The translations under genes and the position numbers were made by a program. A stretch of DNA of 64,000 nucleotides. Origin: Sinohyriopsis cumingii. Lineage: Eukaryota; Mollusca; Bivalvia; Unionida; Unionidae. The DNA lies in NCBI GenBank assembly GCA_028554795.2, contig CM068835.1, positions 31,622,311 through 31,686,310 of the forward strand, read 5' to 3'. The notes under the pieces are model-generated. The model saw nothing but the letters and a program-made list of their open reading frames with translations, was not told the origin of the DNA and did not search any database. Positions 11,816 to 25,800 of the stretch are shown piece by piece. Position 1 is the first letter of the stretch; every line of letters starts with the position of its first letter.

Positions 11816-13858
11816 TAATTGCTGGTGATGTCATTGTTATTGTTGACAGTAATGTGCCGGTTCCAGCGATAACAGCAAACTTCATTAACTCATAGCGTGT
11901 CAAATACCATTGGATTTCATGTTTGTGTGTTTTCACGTGCATTTTCATAAAATAGATATGTGTCGTGGTGCAGAAACACCCTGCTGTGATGCTATCTTCC
12001 ACGTAAATAAATCAATAACTTCACTTGAAATACTGTTGTCAGCGTCAACCATGACAATGTTGATTTACCACCTTGACTCATAAAAAGAGAGTAACCGTTG
12101 TTCTTAGTCGATCGATGGAGTCATTACAGGTATCCACAACAAAAGTTTTGTTAGTCTTACTATACACGCACCAACTGCGTCGGGTCGCCAGAATGCAAAA
12201 TTAGCGTTGTCTTTTCTAATAAGTACAACTGTCTGCTTAGGTCAGAAAACAACATTTCTGACATGTCTACAAAATCCAGATATGTCTGTTAGTGGAATCA
12301 CAGATGAAAATTCTTCTTTATCATGTAATATTAATCTACGCGCCTCAAATCCTAAGCTGAATTCATCGTTCATTGATATTACTGCACCGGTTGGTCCATC
12401 CCCTTCAGCGTTTCTTACGTTTCCTAATGTCACAACCCCGCTGCTGTATTATAAATAATGCTGATCCACTACGTTATTATAAATAATACTGCAGAAGGTG
12501 TGCATTAAAATTTAATGACTCACGAGCCCCCAGTCAGCAGTTCCGACTCTCTAAATACATATAACAACTCAAAGTTGGATAAATAACAATTTTATCAAAT
12601 ATACGAATGCAAGAATTTCATGGACATAAATCTTCGGCTCAATATATCATGATACAATAATGGCCAGGTTGTCCAATGCCCTTTACTCTTTACTTCGTCA
12701 TATAGAAATTACTGTCCTATTGTGAGAGAGTCACTGTTCAGTGAGTTTTCCCAAGTACTCGTCTAATTTCTTTTCTTTCCTCCTTCTTTCCTCTTCCTCC
12801 TTCTATACACTGTGTCTCTTGTGTACACACTGGAGGTCTCCACGCTTCCTTCTTATTTTCTCGGTGTCGTCACTTCGTACACCCTGGAATATGTCAGCAC
12901 CGACTTTCACGTTACCCTGGAGCTTCTTTTGAGAAGCTTGTTTACCCAGTTCAATTCCCTTTTTTTTATGAGTTAAGTCTCGGAGTGGCTTTTAGCTAAA
13001 AATTCCCTCCTCAACATAAGCTTCCTGCTTTACTAGACAATACGTCTCTCTCCCCCGAGAATTAGCAGCTCACTAACGGGTCTGTGCGCGTTTACGATTA
13101 AGAATGAAGCATTTTCCCGCCTAAAGTATTGGCCCCTCCCAGCGGAAGATCTAGCTTCTCTCATCCCTAATTAGTCGACACGCCTACCGTTTAATATTCT
13201 TTCCGCCTGGGTTCAGGTTTCTTCACACCATCTTGGCGCGCTACGGGGTATCTAGCCCAAATATGCCCTTCGGCAGAAGCCCCGCTTCCACAAGGATTAA
13301 ATACCTCTGAAGCCAATTTAGACATCCAAAATTATGTAACTCCTAGTAAGACGTCCGGCCAACATGCTCTGATTCTGCGAAATTCTGCCTTCGGTTCGTT
13401 ACACCTATATTTATGTTTCTGTCTTCTGGATGATCAATTGTATCCTTTGCAAACATCATTGACCGACCAGCCGATCTTGAGTAATTTTCGCTGTATCTTG
13501 CAGGGCCAAGTATCATCCTGGCAATATCGACGTTTTCCAGGCATGATTCAATGGGTCTTCCGTCAGTAATGTATATGACACTTTTAAATAATGCCATAAT
13601 ATCGTTATTAACAAAACCAGGTCGATCACCAATTCTGATTAATGTACCATCTGCTTCTAAAAGTCTACATTCTACTTCAATAAATGATTCAGCAAGTAAG
13701 AAACATCTGCTTGTATCTTGAACATGAAGCTCGATTCATCCACGCTGATATGGCTCTCATGCGTCATAAGAATAATATTGATAATTGCGCACCAATTCAT
13801 CTTTGAGAACTGGTGCATCTTTGTCAAATACTGGATCAGATACATGTTTGAACATTTT
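11750..13858 (-). pseudogene. Polinton major capsid protein (double jelly roll), fossil, interrupted
   Basis: The N-terminal part (about 13345-13858) starts MFKHVSDPVFDKDAPVL and contains FIEVECRLLEADGTLI and FKSVIYITDGRPIESC, a jelly-roll pattern of the Polinton capsid protein. The later part (about 12030-12460) has EARRLILHDKEEFSSVIPLT then ISGFCRHVRNVV, and further on VVLIRKDNANFAFWRPDAVG, all recognisable capsid landmarks. An unrelated piece of about 870 bases separates the two. In live relatives it would form the icosahedral shell. Broken. Confidence 0.75.
12480..13345. mobile_element. Unidentified insertion of about 870 bp inside the capsid gene, possibly LTR-derived
   Basis: Sequence here is richer in GC than its surroundings, breaks the capsid homology and has no capsid-like reading. 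Read on the minus strand, its far end has TGGGGGCTCGTGAGTC. The first eleven bases equal the start of a tRNA-Pro-type primer-binding site, and the piece begins near a TGTTGGCC, so an LTR with adjacent PBS is conceivable. I found no matching second LTR and no target-site duplication, so the class is open. Confidence 0.4.
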
Positions 13859-13879
13859 ATATTAATTGTTATCGTCTAA

Positions 13880-14317
13880 CACGACGACCTCTTCCTGCTA
13901 TCAGACTAACATTTTTTTTTTCTGACACCAGCCAACTCTGCTAGTTTTTGATTTGCAGTCTGATTTATTATTTTACTAACATTTGCAGGCATAACGTCGG
14001 TACAAGGGAATTTTACTGGTTGAGGTTTTCGTCGTATTAATCGTGCTAGTCAATCCTTGATTGCTGAGAATGCTTTGCTAGCAACATCACCAGCAGCACC
14101 AATACCTTTATCCCGAACAATGTCAACAGCTTTCATTGGGATTAATAAGGCCACTCCCCCTAGTGTCTGTACTAATACCACTTCCAGTGGCGCCGGGGAT
14201 AGAACTTACATCCCTCTTCTTCCTCACTTGTTGTTTGGACTGGTTGCTTTTATTGTTCTTTTTGTGGTTGTTGTAATACTGGTTGTGGTTGTTGTTGTCG
14301 TTATTGTTTTTGTACAA
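13880..14317 (-). pseudogene. Probable Polinton minor virion gene, fossil
   Basis: Minus-strand coding-like text just upstream of the capsid gene, including VRKKRDVSSIPGATGSGIST, followed by a segment with RKPQPVKFPCTDVMPANVSK and NQKLAELAG and an Arg-rich end. The basic, Gly-rich composition and the place before the capsid gene suggest a minor capsid or core protein. No firm family match. The plus-strand reading here is only its complement. Confidence 0.45.
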
Positions 14318-14318
14318 G

Positions 14319-14636
14319 TTATTTGCTTATTCCATTTATAAATGTAATATATCTTAGTTCATCACTTCTGACCCGATCAATTTTGTAGTGTACACGATAT
14401 ATCCGTTTGTACCAGGTTGAACAATTTAAAGTATCATTAGGGTACTCAGGTTTTAGATGTTTTTCTCTCTGATCAAAACTGTGCACGGCAAGCGCAGGTA
14501 ATTTTACCATGCTAATATCATTTATAAAGGGAATATACTCTTCGTTAATGTTAGCATTAAATTCAGTTCTGACTCTTCCTTGTATTGGTTCTGATTCTGG
14601 TTCTGGTATACGATCTTTTATATCACCTAGACTCAT
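14319..14636 (-). pseudogene. Unassigned Polinton-associated coding segment (about 105 aa)
   Basis: An uninterrupted minus-strand segment beginning MSLGDIKDRIPEPESEPIQG, with RTEFNANINEEYIPFINDIS and a C-terminal DRVRSDELRYITFI. It does not resemble the low-complexity DNA next to it and reads like real protein, probably the tail or a piece of another virion gene. Its upstream side runs directly into the minisatellite at 14630. Function not recognised. Confidence 0.5.
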
Positions 14637-15146
14637 ACGTACATGGACTCATACATACATATATTCATACTTACATAGACTCAGACTTACATAGATTCAT
14701 ACTTACATGGACTCATACTTACATAGACTCATACGTACATGGACTCATACTTAAATGGACTCATACTTACATAGATTCATACTTACATAGACTCAGACGT
14801 ACATAGATTCATACTTACATGGACTCATACTTACATAGACTCATACGTACATGGACTCATACTTAAATGGACTCATACTTACATAGATTCATACTTACAT
14901 AGACTCAGACTTACATAGACTCATACTTAGATGGACTCATACTTACACGGACTCATACTAACATAGACTCTTACGTACATGGAATCATACTTACATAGAC
15001 TCAAACTTACATGGACTCATACTTACATGGACTCATACGTGCATGGACTCATACATACATGGAGTCATGCTTACATAGACTCAGACTTACTTAAACTCAT
15101 CCGTACATGGACTTATACTTACATGGTATCATACTTACATGGACTG
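14630..15146. repeat. Minisatellite, 16-bp unit (32-bp dimer in places)
   Basis: About 32 imperfect copies of a unit like ACTTACATGGACTCAT, with the alternating variants ACATAGACTCAG and ACGTACATGGACTC. It abuts the right side of the Polinton remains. The short open frames across it are repeat artefacts. Confidence 0.95.
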
Positions 15147-15279
15147 ATGTAAATGTGAAAAATAATTGCGATGATCTTCTGCTATATTTTCTCAACCATT
15201 TCAATCTTCAGTGGGATCAGCTCATAAGGCTGAGTTCCTGTGTATACAAAATGTTTGTCTTGCGTCGTGTGCATTAGCA

Positions 15280-17803
<2,524 letters not shown>

Positions 17804-18118
17804 CAACCACATAAGGCCAGAATTACCATGTGGTAAGTGTGGCACATTATCTACCCCATAAGGCCAGAATTACCCTGTGGTAAGTGTGGCACATTATCTA
17901 CCCCATAAGGCCAGAATTACCCTGTGGTAAGTGTGGCACATTATCTACCCTATAAGGACAGAATTACCCTGTGGTAAGTGTGGCACATTATCTACCCCAT
18001 AAGGCCAGAACTACCCTGTGGTAAGTGTGGCACATTATCTACCCCATAAGGCCAGAATTACCCTGTGGCAAGTGTGGCACATTATCTACCCCTCAAGGTC
18101 AGTATTACTTTGTGATGC
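17804..18118. repeat. Minisatellite, 47-bp unit, about 6 copies
   Basis: Near-identical units containing ATAAGGCCAGAATTACCCTG followed by TGGTAAGTGTGGCACATTAT. The last copy is diverged. Homogeneity of the middle copies suggests recent amplification. Confidence 0.95.
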
Positions 18119-18235
18119 ATGTCTCAGAGTGGCAAAAGCACGTAATGCTATAATATAACTATGGGAGAGAGAATTATGCCACAGATTTATTTTATATATT
18201 TGTCAGCATTGAACGCTCCTATTTATTAACTAACA

Positions 18236-18370
18236 AAAATATATCAATATATTGACATGAGCAAATACACAGATTCAACAATATACCAGGATGCATTCAT
18301 TGACAAACAATAAAATATCAATATATTGACATGATAAAATACACAGACTCGGCAACATACCAGGATGTAT
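18236..18370. repeat. Two-copy direct repeat, about 70 bp
   Basis: Two tandem copies of a unit with AATATATTGACATGA, then AAATACACAGA, then ATACCAGGATG. Moderately diverged. Confidence 0.8.
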
Positions 18371-18781
18371 TTATTAACAAGAATCAAATGCATTTTATGT
18401 TTCAACACAATAGTTAATTCATATAAACTTTAAGATTCCAATTCATTTGTACATCATCAATTATTTCTTGACGTTTTAAAACAGTCATATCATCACAAAA
18501 ATCATGGAACCAAATTTATATCAAAAAATATTTATATAATCATTAATGCTCATTCTATTATAAAATATAATTACAAATTCGCTGAAACAGTTACAAAAAA
18601 TGTACTAAATCATTGAATAAAATGTAATTAATTATTATAAAATTCAGGTTGACCATGAAACCATCCTGCCATGTATAATTAAAGATTATTTGTGATCTCT
18701 CTATAAACATAATGCATAATACAAGGAAACTGTATCACATGTCAAATCGGTACAAATAGAATGTTTTTATTAAAAAAAAGC

Positions 18782-18817
<36 letters not shown>

Positions 18818-21800
18818 TTATGGTAGGCCTTTCAGTTAATAGTTTCTCTTTAGGCTTTTATATGTACAGTGTTGATCATACTCGAACATGTGAATGTTTG
18901 ATGCTGATAGGTAAAGGATATGCAGAACAAACGTTATGCATCTTCTAATTAAAAACTTTGCTTTTTGAATTAATTAACTCAGAAGTCAGTCGATACATGT
19001 TCCTCTAGAATGTTTTCATTTTCTCTTGAACTGTTCCGGAACTGATTTTGAGTAAACGTTTATAACTCAGACCTCATAGAAAATAATGTGCGGTTAGAAC
19101 GAATCAATATTCTTCTGGATGAAGGGCACCTGCATTTCATTTGAAATGATAATTTTGGCTAGAATGACTTAGATAGGAACCAAACTGCTTAGAGTCAGAG
19201 TATAGATCTGTCGTTACCTTTGTTAGTCAGCCATGTTACATTCTTCTGTACACTGAAGCTAAAAAATCTAACTGAGCACTAAATTTCTACCAGACTCCAG
19301 GATGACGTTTTATTTATTTTTGATACCTCTATTCAGAATAGAAATAAAATGTATATGATTCAAAAGTATATTGATATCCCTAGGTATAAAAAAATTAAAA
19401 AAATGTATGACATTTTTTCTAATTTGGAGTAGAGCCTGATTTCAAGTAATTTTTTGTGTATCACAAGCTTGAAAAGGTTGAAGATCAGTGTCGGATAAAT
19501 CTGCCCCCCCCAACCCGAGACTAATACTGATGCATGTTTTGGGTCCCATATCACCTGATAATTTAATTGTGCAATTATACAGACAGATTTGTCACAGCCT
19601 CTCTGTCTACACTTGAATTACAGTTGGCTGAAGGATCTTTTTGACGATGCATATGCTATTTCTAGATCAAATCCTATTTTTGAATATTTGTATGTCAACG
19701 TAGAATCACATAACCATGCCTCCTGTTATCATTCGTGTTTCATGACTACATTCAGCTGTTCCAGCAGATCCATTCAGTTGTTTTAGTCATGTGACTCAAT
19801 TCGAGTGTCCGTGGAGTTGTCATGTGACTGTCACTTCCACTTACGAAACAAACATGGATGTATCATGGGTACAATATTTTACAAATGACCCACTATTGTC
19901 GATGCATCGTCCAGGTCATTTAATACGCGATTAAAAAAAGATAACGAAAATTAAAATGACAGATAATACTTGCAAGGTTGTAAAGTATCGTCGAAAGCAT
20001 ACTTCAACCAGCAGTAGTTTAAGAGCCGCAAGAAAAACTTGTGTCTAAATGTGCACTGATGTGAACAAACGAGTCCGGACAATTGCACAATTTAATGAAT
20101 AGGCAATACCCGACCTAAACAGACCATCAGTATCGGTACATCTCTACAGCTGACTAATCAATTCTACATTAAGAATGCCTATCCATTAAGAACAAAATGA
20201 ACAGCCCTTATTAGACTCTTAATATACTTGTCCCTTTATAAATGATATTTGCTTAAAGTGTACAGAGGAAATAGTTATAACTTAAAAGACTATCCCGATT
20301 ACATGTAAACGATACTTTGCCTTTGGATGAGTTGACAACTGTGACCTTTAAGATGCAAGACGTTATTTTAATCCTTTTCAATTGACTGCTATTGAAATCT
20401 CTGGTGGATGAATTGGATGAGTTCATTAAAGATGTAACTATAGATTACAAAGATTATTTTTAATTGTTTTGGTTTTTCAAAAAGAAAAACATTTCTTATT
20501 ATTTATGACAAGACAGTGAGATCGTTCAATGACCGGTCCATTATTAACATAGCTATTCAAAATAGAGACTGCCATGTCCAATGTAAACAGGTTTTCCTAC
20601 ATTTTTGTTACCACGGAGAACTTAGTTATCCAGGATTATGGTGTACAACTATATATGGTTACAAACTTTGACTAGAACTGCACGGATTACCTGGCCAAAT
20701 TAAATTCCAAATGACATCGTTGTGGGAAAGTAGGTAGATATAATATTTTCCATGCTGTAGCAACAATGTATAAGACAACAATTTCTTGAATTTAAACCTG
20801 ATGAAAAATGCATACTGAGGGAATGATAACCACAAATATAAATCTATTACTCTATTTTTTGATCATTTACTAAAAATACAAACGTTAAAAGTATATATTC
20901 TAAGTTCTTTTTATATTGAGTTAAGTGTAAGATAATCAAGGTTATATACTTATATATGAAATAGGTAAGTATTGGATTTAACGGCACATCAGCACAGTTC
21001 TTGCTATATAGAACAGAGTAAGTTTAGATTGAGTAAAAAATAAATATTAACGCAAATATGCATAAAATACTTAAAATGTAACGTCATATGTTTGAAACAA
21101 GTCGCACTATTTAAAAACGTCAAGGACCTCCCCATCTGTCATTATTGTATGCATCATCGGGAAAAATATTTGCCCTTAATAGATGTATGCTACAATACGA
21201 AAATAACCAAACAGGTATTTACTGAAAATTAAGGTAAATGGCACTAGCGAAATATTACAGAATCCTCATGCTGATTGAAAAGTTCCTGTATGACACTTTT
21301 GTTATAACTGTGTCGAAAAAAGGGTGTATTTGGAACAAACTCATGGCACGATGGGAGTCTCTTATAAATCTTGAACGTATGTGTATTTTTATTTGACTTT
21401 ATTGTTTTCTTGTACATAAGTGTTAACTATGTTAACTATGTTATTCAATCTGCATTCCAGAGTTCATTTTTCATTGTTTAATTGTTTTTAAAAATGAAGC
21501 CACCCTTACATTCGGATGTTCAATATCCGACAGTTCTAGGTCTTCTGTATGGTTTTGAAACTTCTGTATTATTTATTGCTTTAATTCCGATTTAATTCCT
21601 TTTAGCATATTAATAATTAAGGTTAAAAGTAAGAATTTTGTCTACTTTTCATGTGCCTACAATTTTGTCAACTTTTGTTTTGCCTACAATTTGAATATTT
21701 TATCTTTATGAAACTTATATCGGCAAATTTGTTATGAAGCTCCTGGACTGGACGATGTACAAACTGTTAGAGGTCATGAAAATGACCGTTACAGTATGCC

Positions 21801-22454
21801 AGATTAGTCGCATAAAAAACATAACCTATACCAAGGAACATACCCTTAAACATACAAAAAGTGAAAATTACTGTCTTATTTTTATTGTAGTCTCAAATAT
21901 TATGAAAACAATGCTTAAAAATGCATAATTTATGTTTCTTTGGTCATTAAACAATTACACAAATGTTGAAAAAATAGCGTCTAAGTTCCTCTCTAATTCG
22001 ATAAATTGTAGAATTAACATAGTTAATATACATATACATACGACACGTATCATTTTTCATTTACGTAAGGGTTAGAACGGTACATAGCATAATATTTGTT
22101 ATAATTGTGATTGAAAGATTATTAGATTTTATTTAACTTCCATTTATGGTGTCATATAAATGCTATCGTCAAATAAAAATCAAATCAGATCAAACAGACT
22201 AAATTTAATATCAAAATTAACTACAATCAGAAAAGTATATTTTGCTTCAAATAACGACAGTTAATATTGACTGCAAACATGGATAATGCGTACATAGATA
22301 AAAAGCATAGTATGGAAACTAAGTATACATGAACATTATTCCATCAAGTGAAATACGTATTACTTTCAGGCGTGCAGTGCCATGAAGAAAACACCGTACA
22401 TTTTTATCCCACGAGATGAGATAGCTTATTTATCTAGAACTACCAACAGTTCCT
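18371..22454. other. Intergenic stretch downstream of the NAALADase-like gene, no gene recognised
   Basis: AT-rich DNA with an (AAT)n run at 18784-18818 and no convincing exon or mobile-element protein on either strand. The open stretches at 19360-19554, 19589-19786 and 21734-21928 have no family resemblance and look like chance. Confidence 0.4.
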
Positions 22455-22460
22455 TTTATT
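22455..22460 (-). promoter_or_regulatory. Candidate polyadenylation signal of the NAALADase-like gene
   Basis: AATAAA on the minus strand, about 185 bases after the stop codon. It is the first canonical hexamer I noticed downstream. Such hexamers are common by chance in AT-rich DNA, so this is only a candidate. Confidence 0.4.
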
Positions 22461-22643
22461 CTATGCTCAAAGGTATGGGCTGGATCAGCTGTACCATATA
22501 TAACTGATACATGTCACTAAATGTCCTCATGACCATATGTCCTACGTCCTATGACCGATTGACCTATGATCGGTAATTCTAGAACCGACATTTTGTTGGG
22601 ATTTCAAGCGAAGGAGATAAAGGTGCTGCTACCTTATTGGTTC

Positions 22644-22830
22644 CTAAAGTCCAATAGGATCCAATGAATTAGCAGCAGACTGAATAGTGTAGGTGGCCAC
22701 ATACACCTGTTGTTTCAGCAACTCCCAGCTGTTGGCATTATTGTGCTGAATTTCAAACATGGTGTCCACAATTCCTGGAAAACTGTTGTCTTTGTAGCTG
22801 TCAAACTTGCTAGGGGCAAACATCACGTGC
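22644..22830 (-). CDS. NAALADase-like gene, terminal coding exon l
   Basis: One hundred and eighty-seven bases ending with a TAG stop. It encodes [20 protein letters not shown] and a C-terminus with [17 protein letters not shown]. It aligns end to end with the GCPII C-terminus ([20 protein letters not shown]). The position of GCPII Lys699, which holds the substrate's C-terminal glutamate, is Ser; Tyr700 is kept. Acceptor ctcaag. Confidence 0.97.
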
Positions 22831-25800
22831 CTTGAGGGGTAAAAAAATCATGATAATTTGACAGTATTATTATTTTGATAACATAGGCCGTTAAACTCAA
22901 CAAATAATGTGCACGATCATTTTATTAGTGTTGGTGTATCTATCTCATTATGAAACGTGCCAAAGATTTGATTACATAAGAATACAATCCGATTATCATC
23001 AAAGTCAGACCAGAGATATGGCATCCAGAGTAGAAACAAGGAAACCCAATAAATATTGCCTCATTATCATCTGTTTTTGTCTCTTATAATTTTTTCCAAG
23101 TTCAAGAAACATTGGAGCAAGGTCATATCAAGCATTCAGCCTGCAGAGTGATAGCTATCATATCTAGCTAATATCCTTATATCTACGATTTACACGGGCT
23201 ATATCATAAGCTCACTTGCTCTTATGGCAAGGTGGGCTGAAAATGGTTAGAATAACAAATATTTTTCAAGTACATCAAGGTAATTTCAAGTAAAAATATA
23301 CATATGAGCTAGCAGCAAGAGCTATTAATAAAATGCAGGTAAAACCTGCATGCCATTTATCACCCAAAAATTCTTGAATTTAGTTTGGTTCATCTACAGC
23401 ACAATAACTTTTCAATTACTAATTTTATTGATATGATTATCTCAGAGTTTGGGCTGTTGAACATGTGCTGACCGTCACGTGAACAAAGCATGATTAAAAA
23501 TATAAGATCTCTTTGAAAGTGCCATAAATAGTCGTAATTAAAGCTTGGAACATATGGTTGTAAGATTTGTACCTACTTGTATATTGGTCTTCCTGGCAGT
23601 CCCTCTGGATCTAAAAAGGCCCTCTCTAATTGCATCATTTTATCGTTTAGCATCCTTACAGCCAGGGGACTGGAATGGAAAATCTGGTCATTCAGTGCTT
23701 TTCTAAGTCTGGTCTTAAAACGTATATGGCAACAAAATCGATAAAACCTTTACTAGTAATATAGAATGTTATTTATTTTTATAGGATCGATTACTCTTTA
23801 TGTAATAAATATAAGCATAACTGATCATAGTCTACAATTTGATCAAACTAATGCGTAATTAGTGCTACGGATAGCAATAAAAATGGTGAGTGAACAATGC
23901 AGTGTATCACAATGTTTAATGTAATGAATTTGACACTGAAAATTTCACGTTATTCCAAGCGATTCCAAAAACCAATAGAAGTTGTATAGACAAACTCGCA
24001 ATCTATGAGAAAATAGCAGCATCTGACAGGCAAAGGTACACTTAGAATTTTGCTAAGATCTATGCAAGACTCAATGCTCCTTATTGCCATGTTGATTAAT
24101 TATATATGTTTTGATACGGCAAAAATTCTGTCAGTAATCGCTCCATGTTTGCAAATGAAACTGGCTTGAAGTCAATAGTCACATTTGTATCTCAGAACCA
24201 AGAGTATATGCCATTATATGGAAACCTATAAACCATAATTTGGAAAATTGAGATTCTCGAAAGCAGAACTCCTCACAGCAGGGAACGTCGAGTAGATAAA
24301 TTAAGTGTACTACAATGACACAATTAAACAGCATTAGATCTTGAAAAAATATTTATTGGGATAGACGGGACTACTTTAAGGTATGTAATACGTACCTGCC
24401 ACTAATCTATTGGTGACCTTTTACGGGATGCAAGTCTGCATTTCAAATCATAACATTCTTTACTCCAATTAAAATGAAATAACATATAACACTAGAACAG
24501 GCGGAACAAAGTGCCAGTCTGATTCTTTCATCCTTATATGCCCAAATCTCTGCTTCTTTTAGTTTGACAAAAGGTAATCTTCAGACACCAGATCGGGGGT
24601 GGTAGAAGGGAATATTTGCAATAGCATCATCACCACCCAACCATAAAAACACCATTTAACACCAGTAGTACACATCTACAACTTCTGCATTGCTGCATTT
24701 ATCAGTTTGGGGAAGGCTGATGACATCAGAAATGTGATATCAAGATACTGTACCTTCCAGTACAGGGGGTTGGTTTCTACAGTTATCTTAATCTGGTAGA
24801 GGTTTTGGCCACTTTGTGCCGCTAATAAGGAACCCAACAAAAATAATTGCTTTTACTTTTGTGCGCTGAAAATCAAGGGGAATGTAGAAGGTGTTGTGAG
24901 ACTGCTAAAAGAGGCTGTCACAACATCCTCCAACGAAGAGTGATTGGCTGGGCCCCAGAAGCAGCAATTCTCACGAAGGAAAGGTCTCTCATACTCTCAG
25001 GGGTACTGCTGAGCACTTTTTATAGCAATGACAATCTACCTGGATGCCAAAATATTAGCAGAGCATTTAATAGATGTATAGAGATGCTTACGACCCTTTC
25101 GCCGCCGATTAAAAGCCGATAAAAAGAACCATATGCTTTACTTGGTTATTGAAGTCTGTCTTCCTTAACCCCTACACAGATCCGGCTAAAGCTGGGGATC
25201 TTAATAGGGAGCTACTGAAGGGGGTCCGGTTCTTGGTCAGAAATCCAGTTTGGCAAAGAAGAGAAAATGGATAATGACTAATATTGAACCATGAAAAACC
25301 CGTTTCTATAAACAAGACATCCCCCTCCAACCTTCTCTTTGCATACATCAAGTAAAGCAGGAAAACAGACTTATGCTAACGTTCTGTAAACGAACCGTCA
25401 CTAAATTTTTCATAACCGTGTTTCTAACCATGAACACAAAGAACACGATCGATTCCATCAAGATATTAGTGTGCGGGGTACCGGAAACTGAAGCTCAAAA
25501 TATTTGATGAGAACCGAGAGATGAGCTTCAAACCCAATGGCGTGACCTCTAGAGACCTTGGGCGTATTGGACAGAGCTGCTATATAACCCTTTATGATGG
25601 AAACCAAACACTCCTTCTCTTCGAAAAGAAATGGATCAAGTCTGCCAGAGCGCTTAAGAAGGAGGTAAGACACAATCACCGCATCTTCTACTGCATCAAC
25701 TATAGAAGATTCTATATTTGCATTGCAGACACTGGGAATATAAAGGCCTCTTCATCTAGAGTTGGAAATCGTGCTGAAAAACCAATATGTGGCCGATTTG

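Larger units (their letters stand above)
1050..14640. mobile_element. Fossil Polinton (Maverick)-like element, broken, with later insertions
   Basis: An old capsid-bearing DNA element identified by its gene set: FtsK/A32-type packaging ATPase, retroviral-type integrase with the Polinton signature, double-jelly-roll capsid protein, PLA2-like protein, HNH endonuclease and an SF1 helicase gene. Genes lie on both strands, as usual in the family. It is clearly dead, with an estimated few dozen breaks and two visible later insertions (a LINE and an unidentified 0.87-kb piece). I could not see terminal inverted repeats or a target-site duplication, so the ends are approximate; the left end may lie outside the window. 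No PolB-type DNA polymerase was recognised. The number of breaks suggests an old insertion. Confidence 0.85.

Noticed and set aside
14057-14341. Plus-strand frame with a hydrophobic Val-rich tail that looks like a membrane protein
   Set aside because: The valines come from the complement of an AAC/AAT-rich minus-strand segment of the Polinton; composition artefact.
1-14640. Terminal inverted repeats of the Polinton
   Set aside because: I compared the edges by eye and saw no convincing inverted pair, so none is annotated; the left end may be outside the window.
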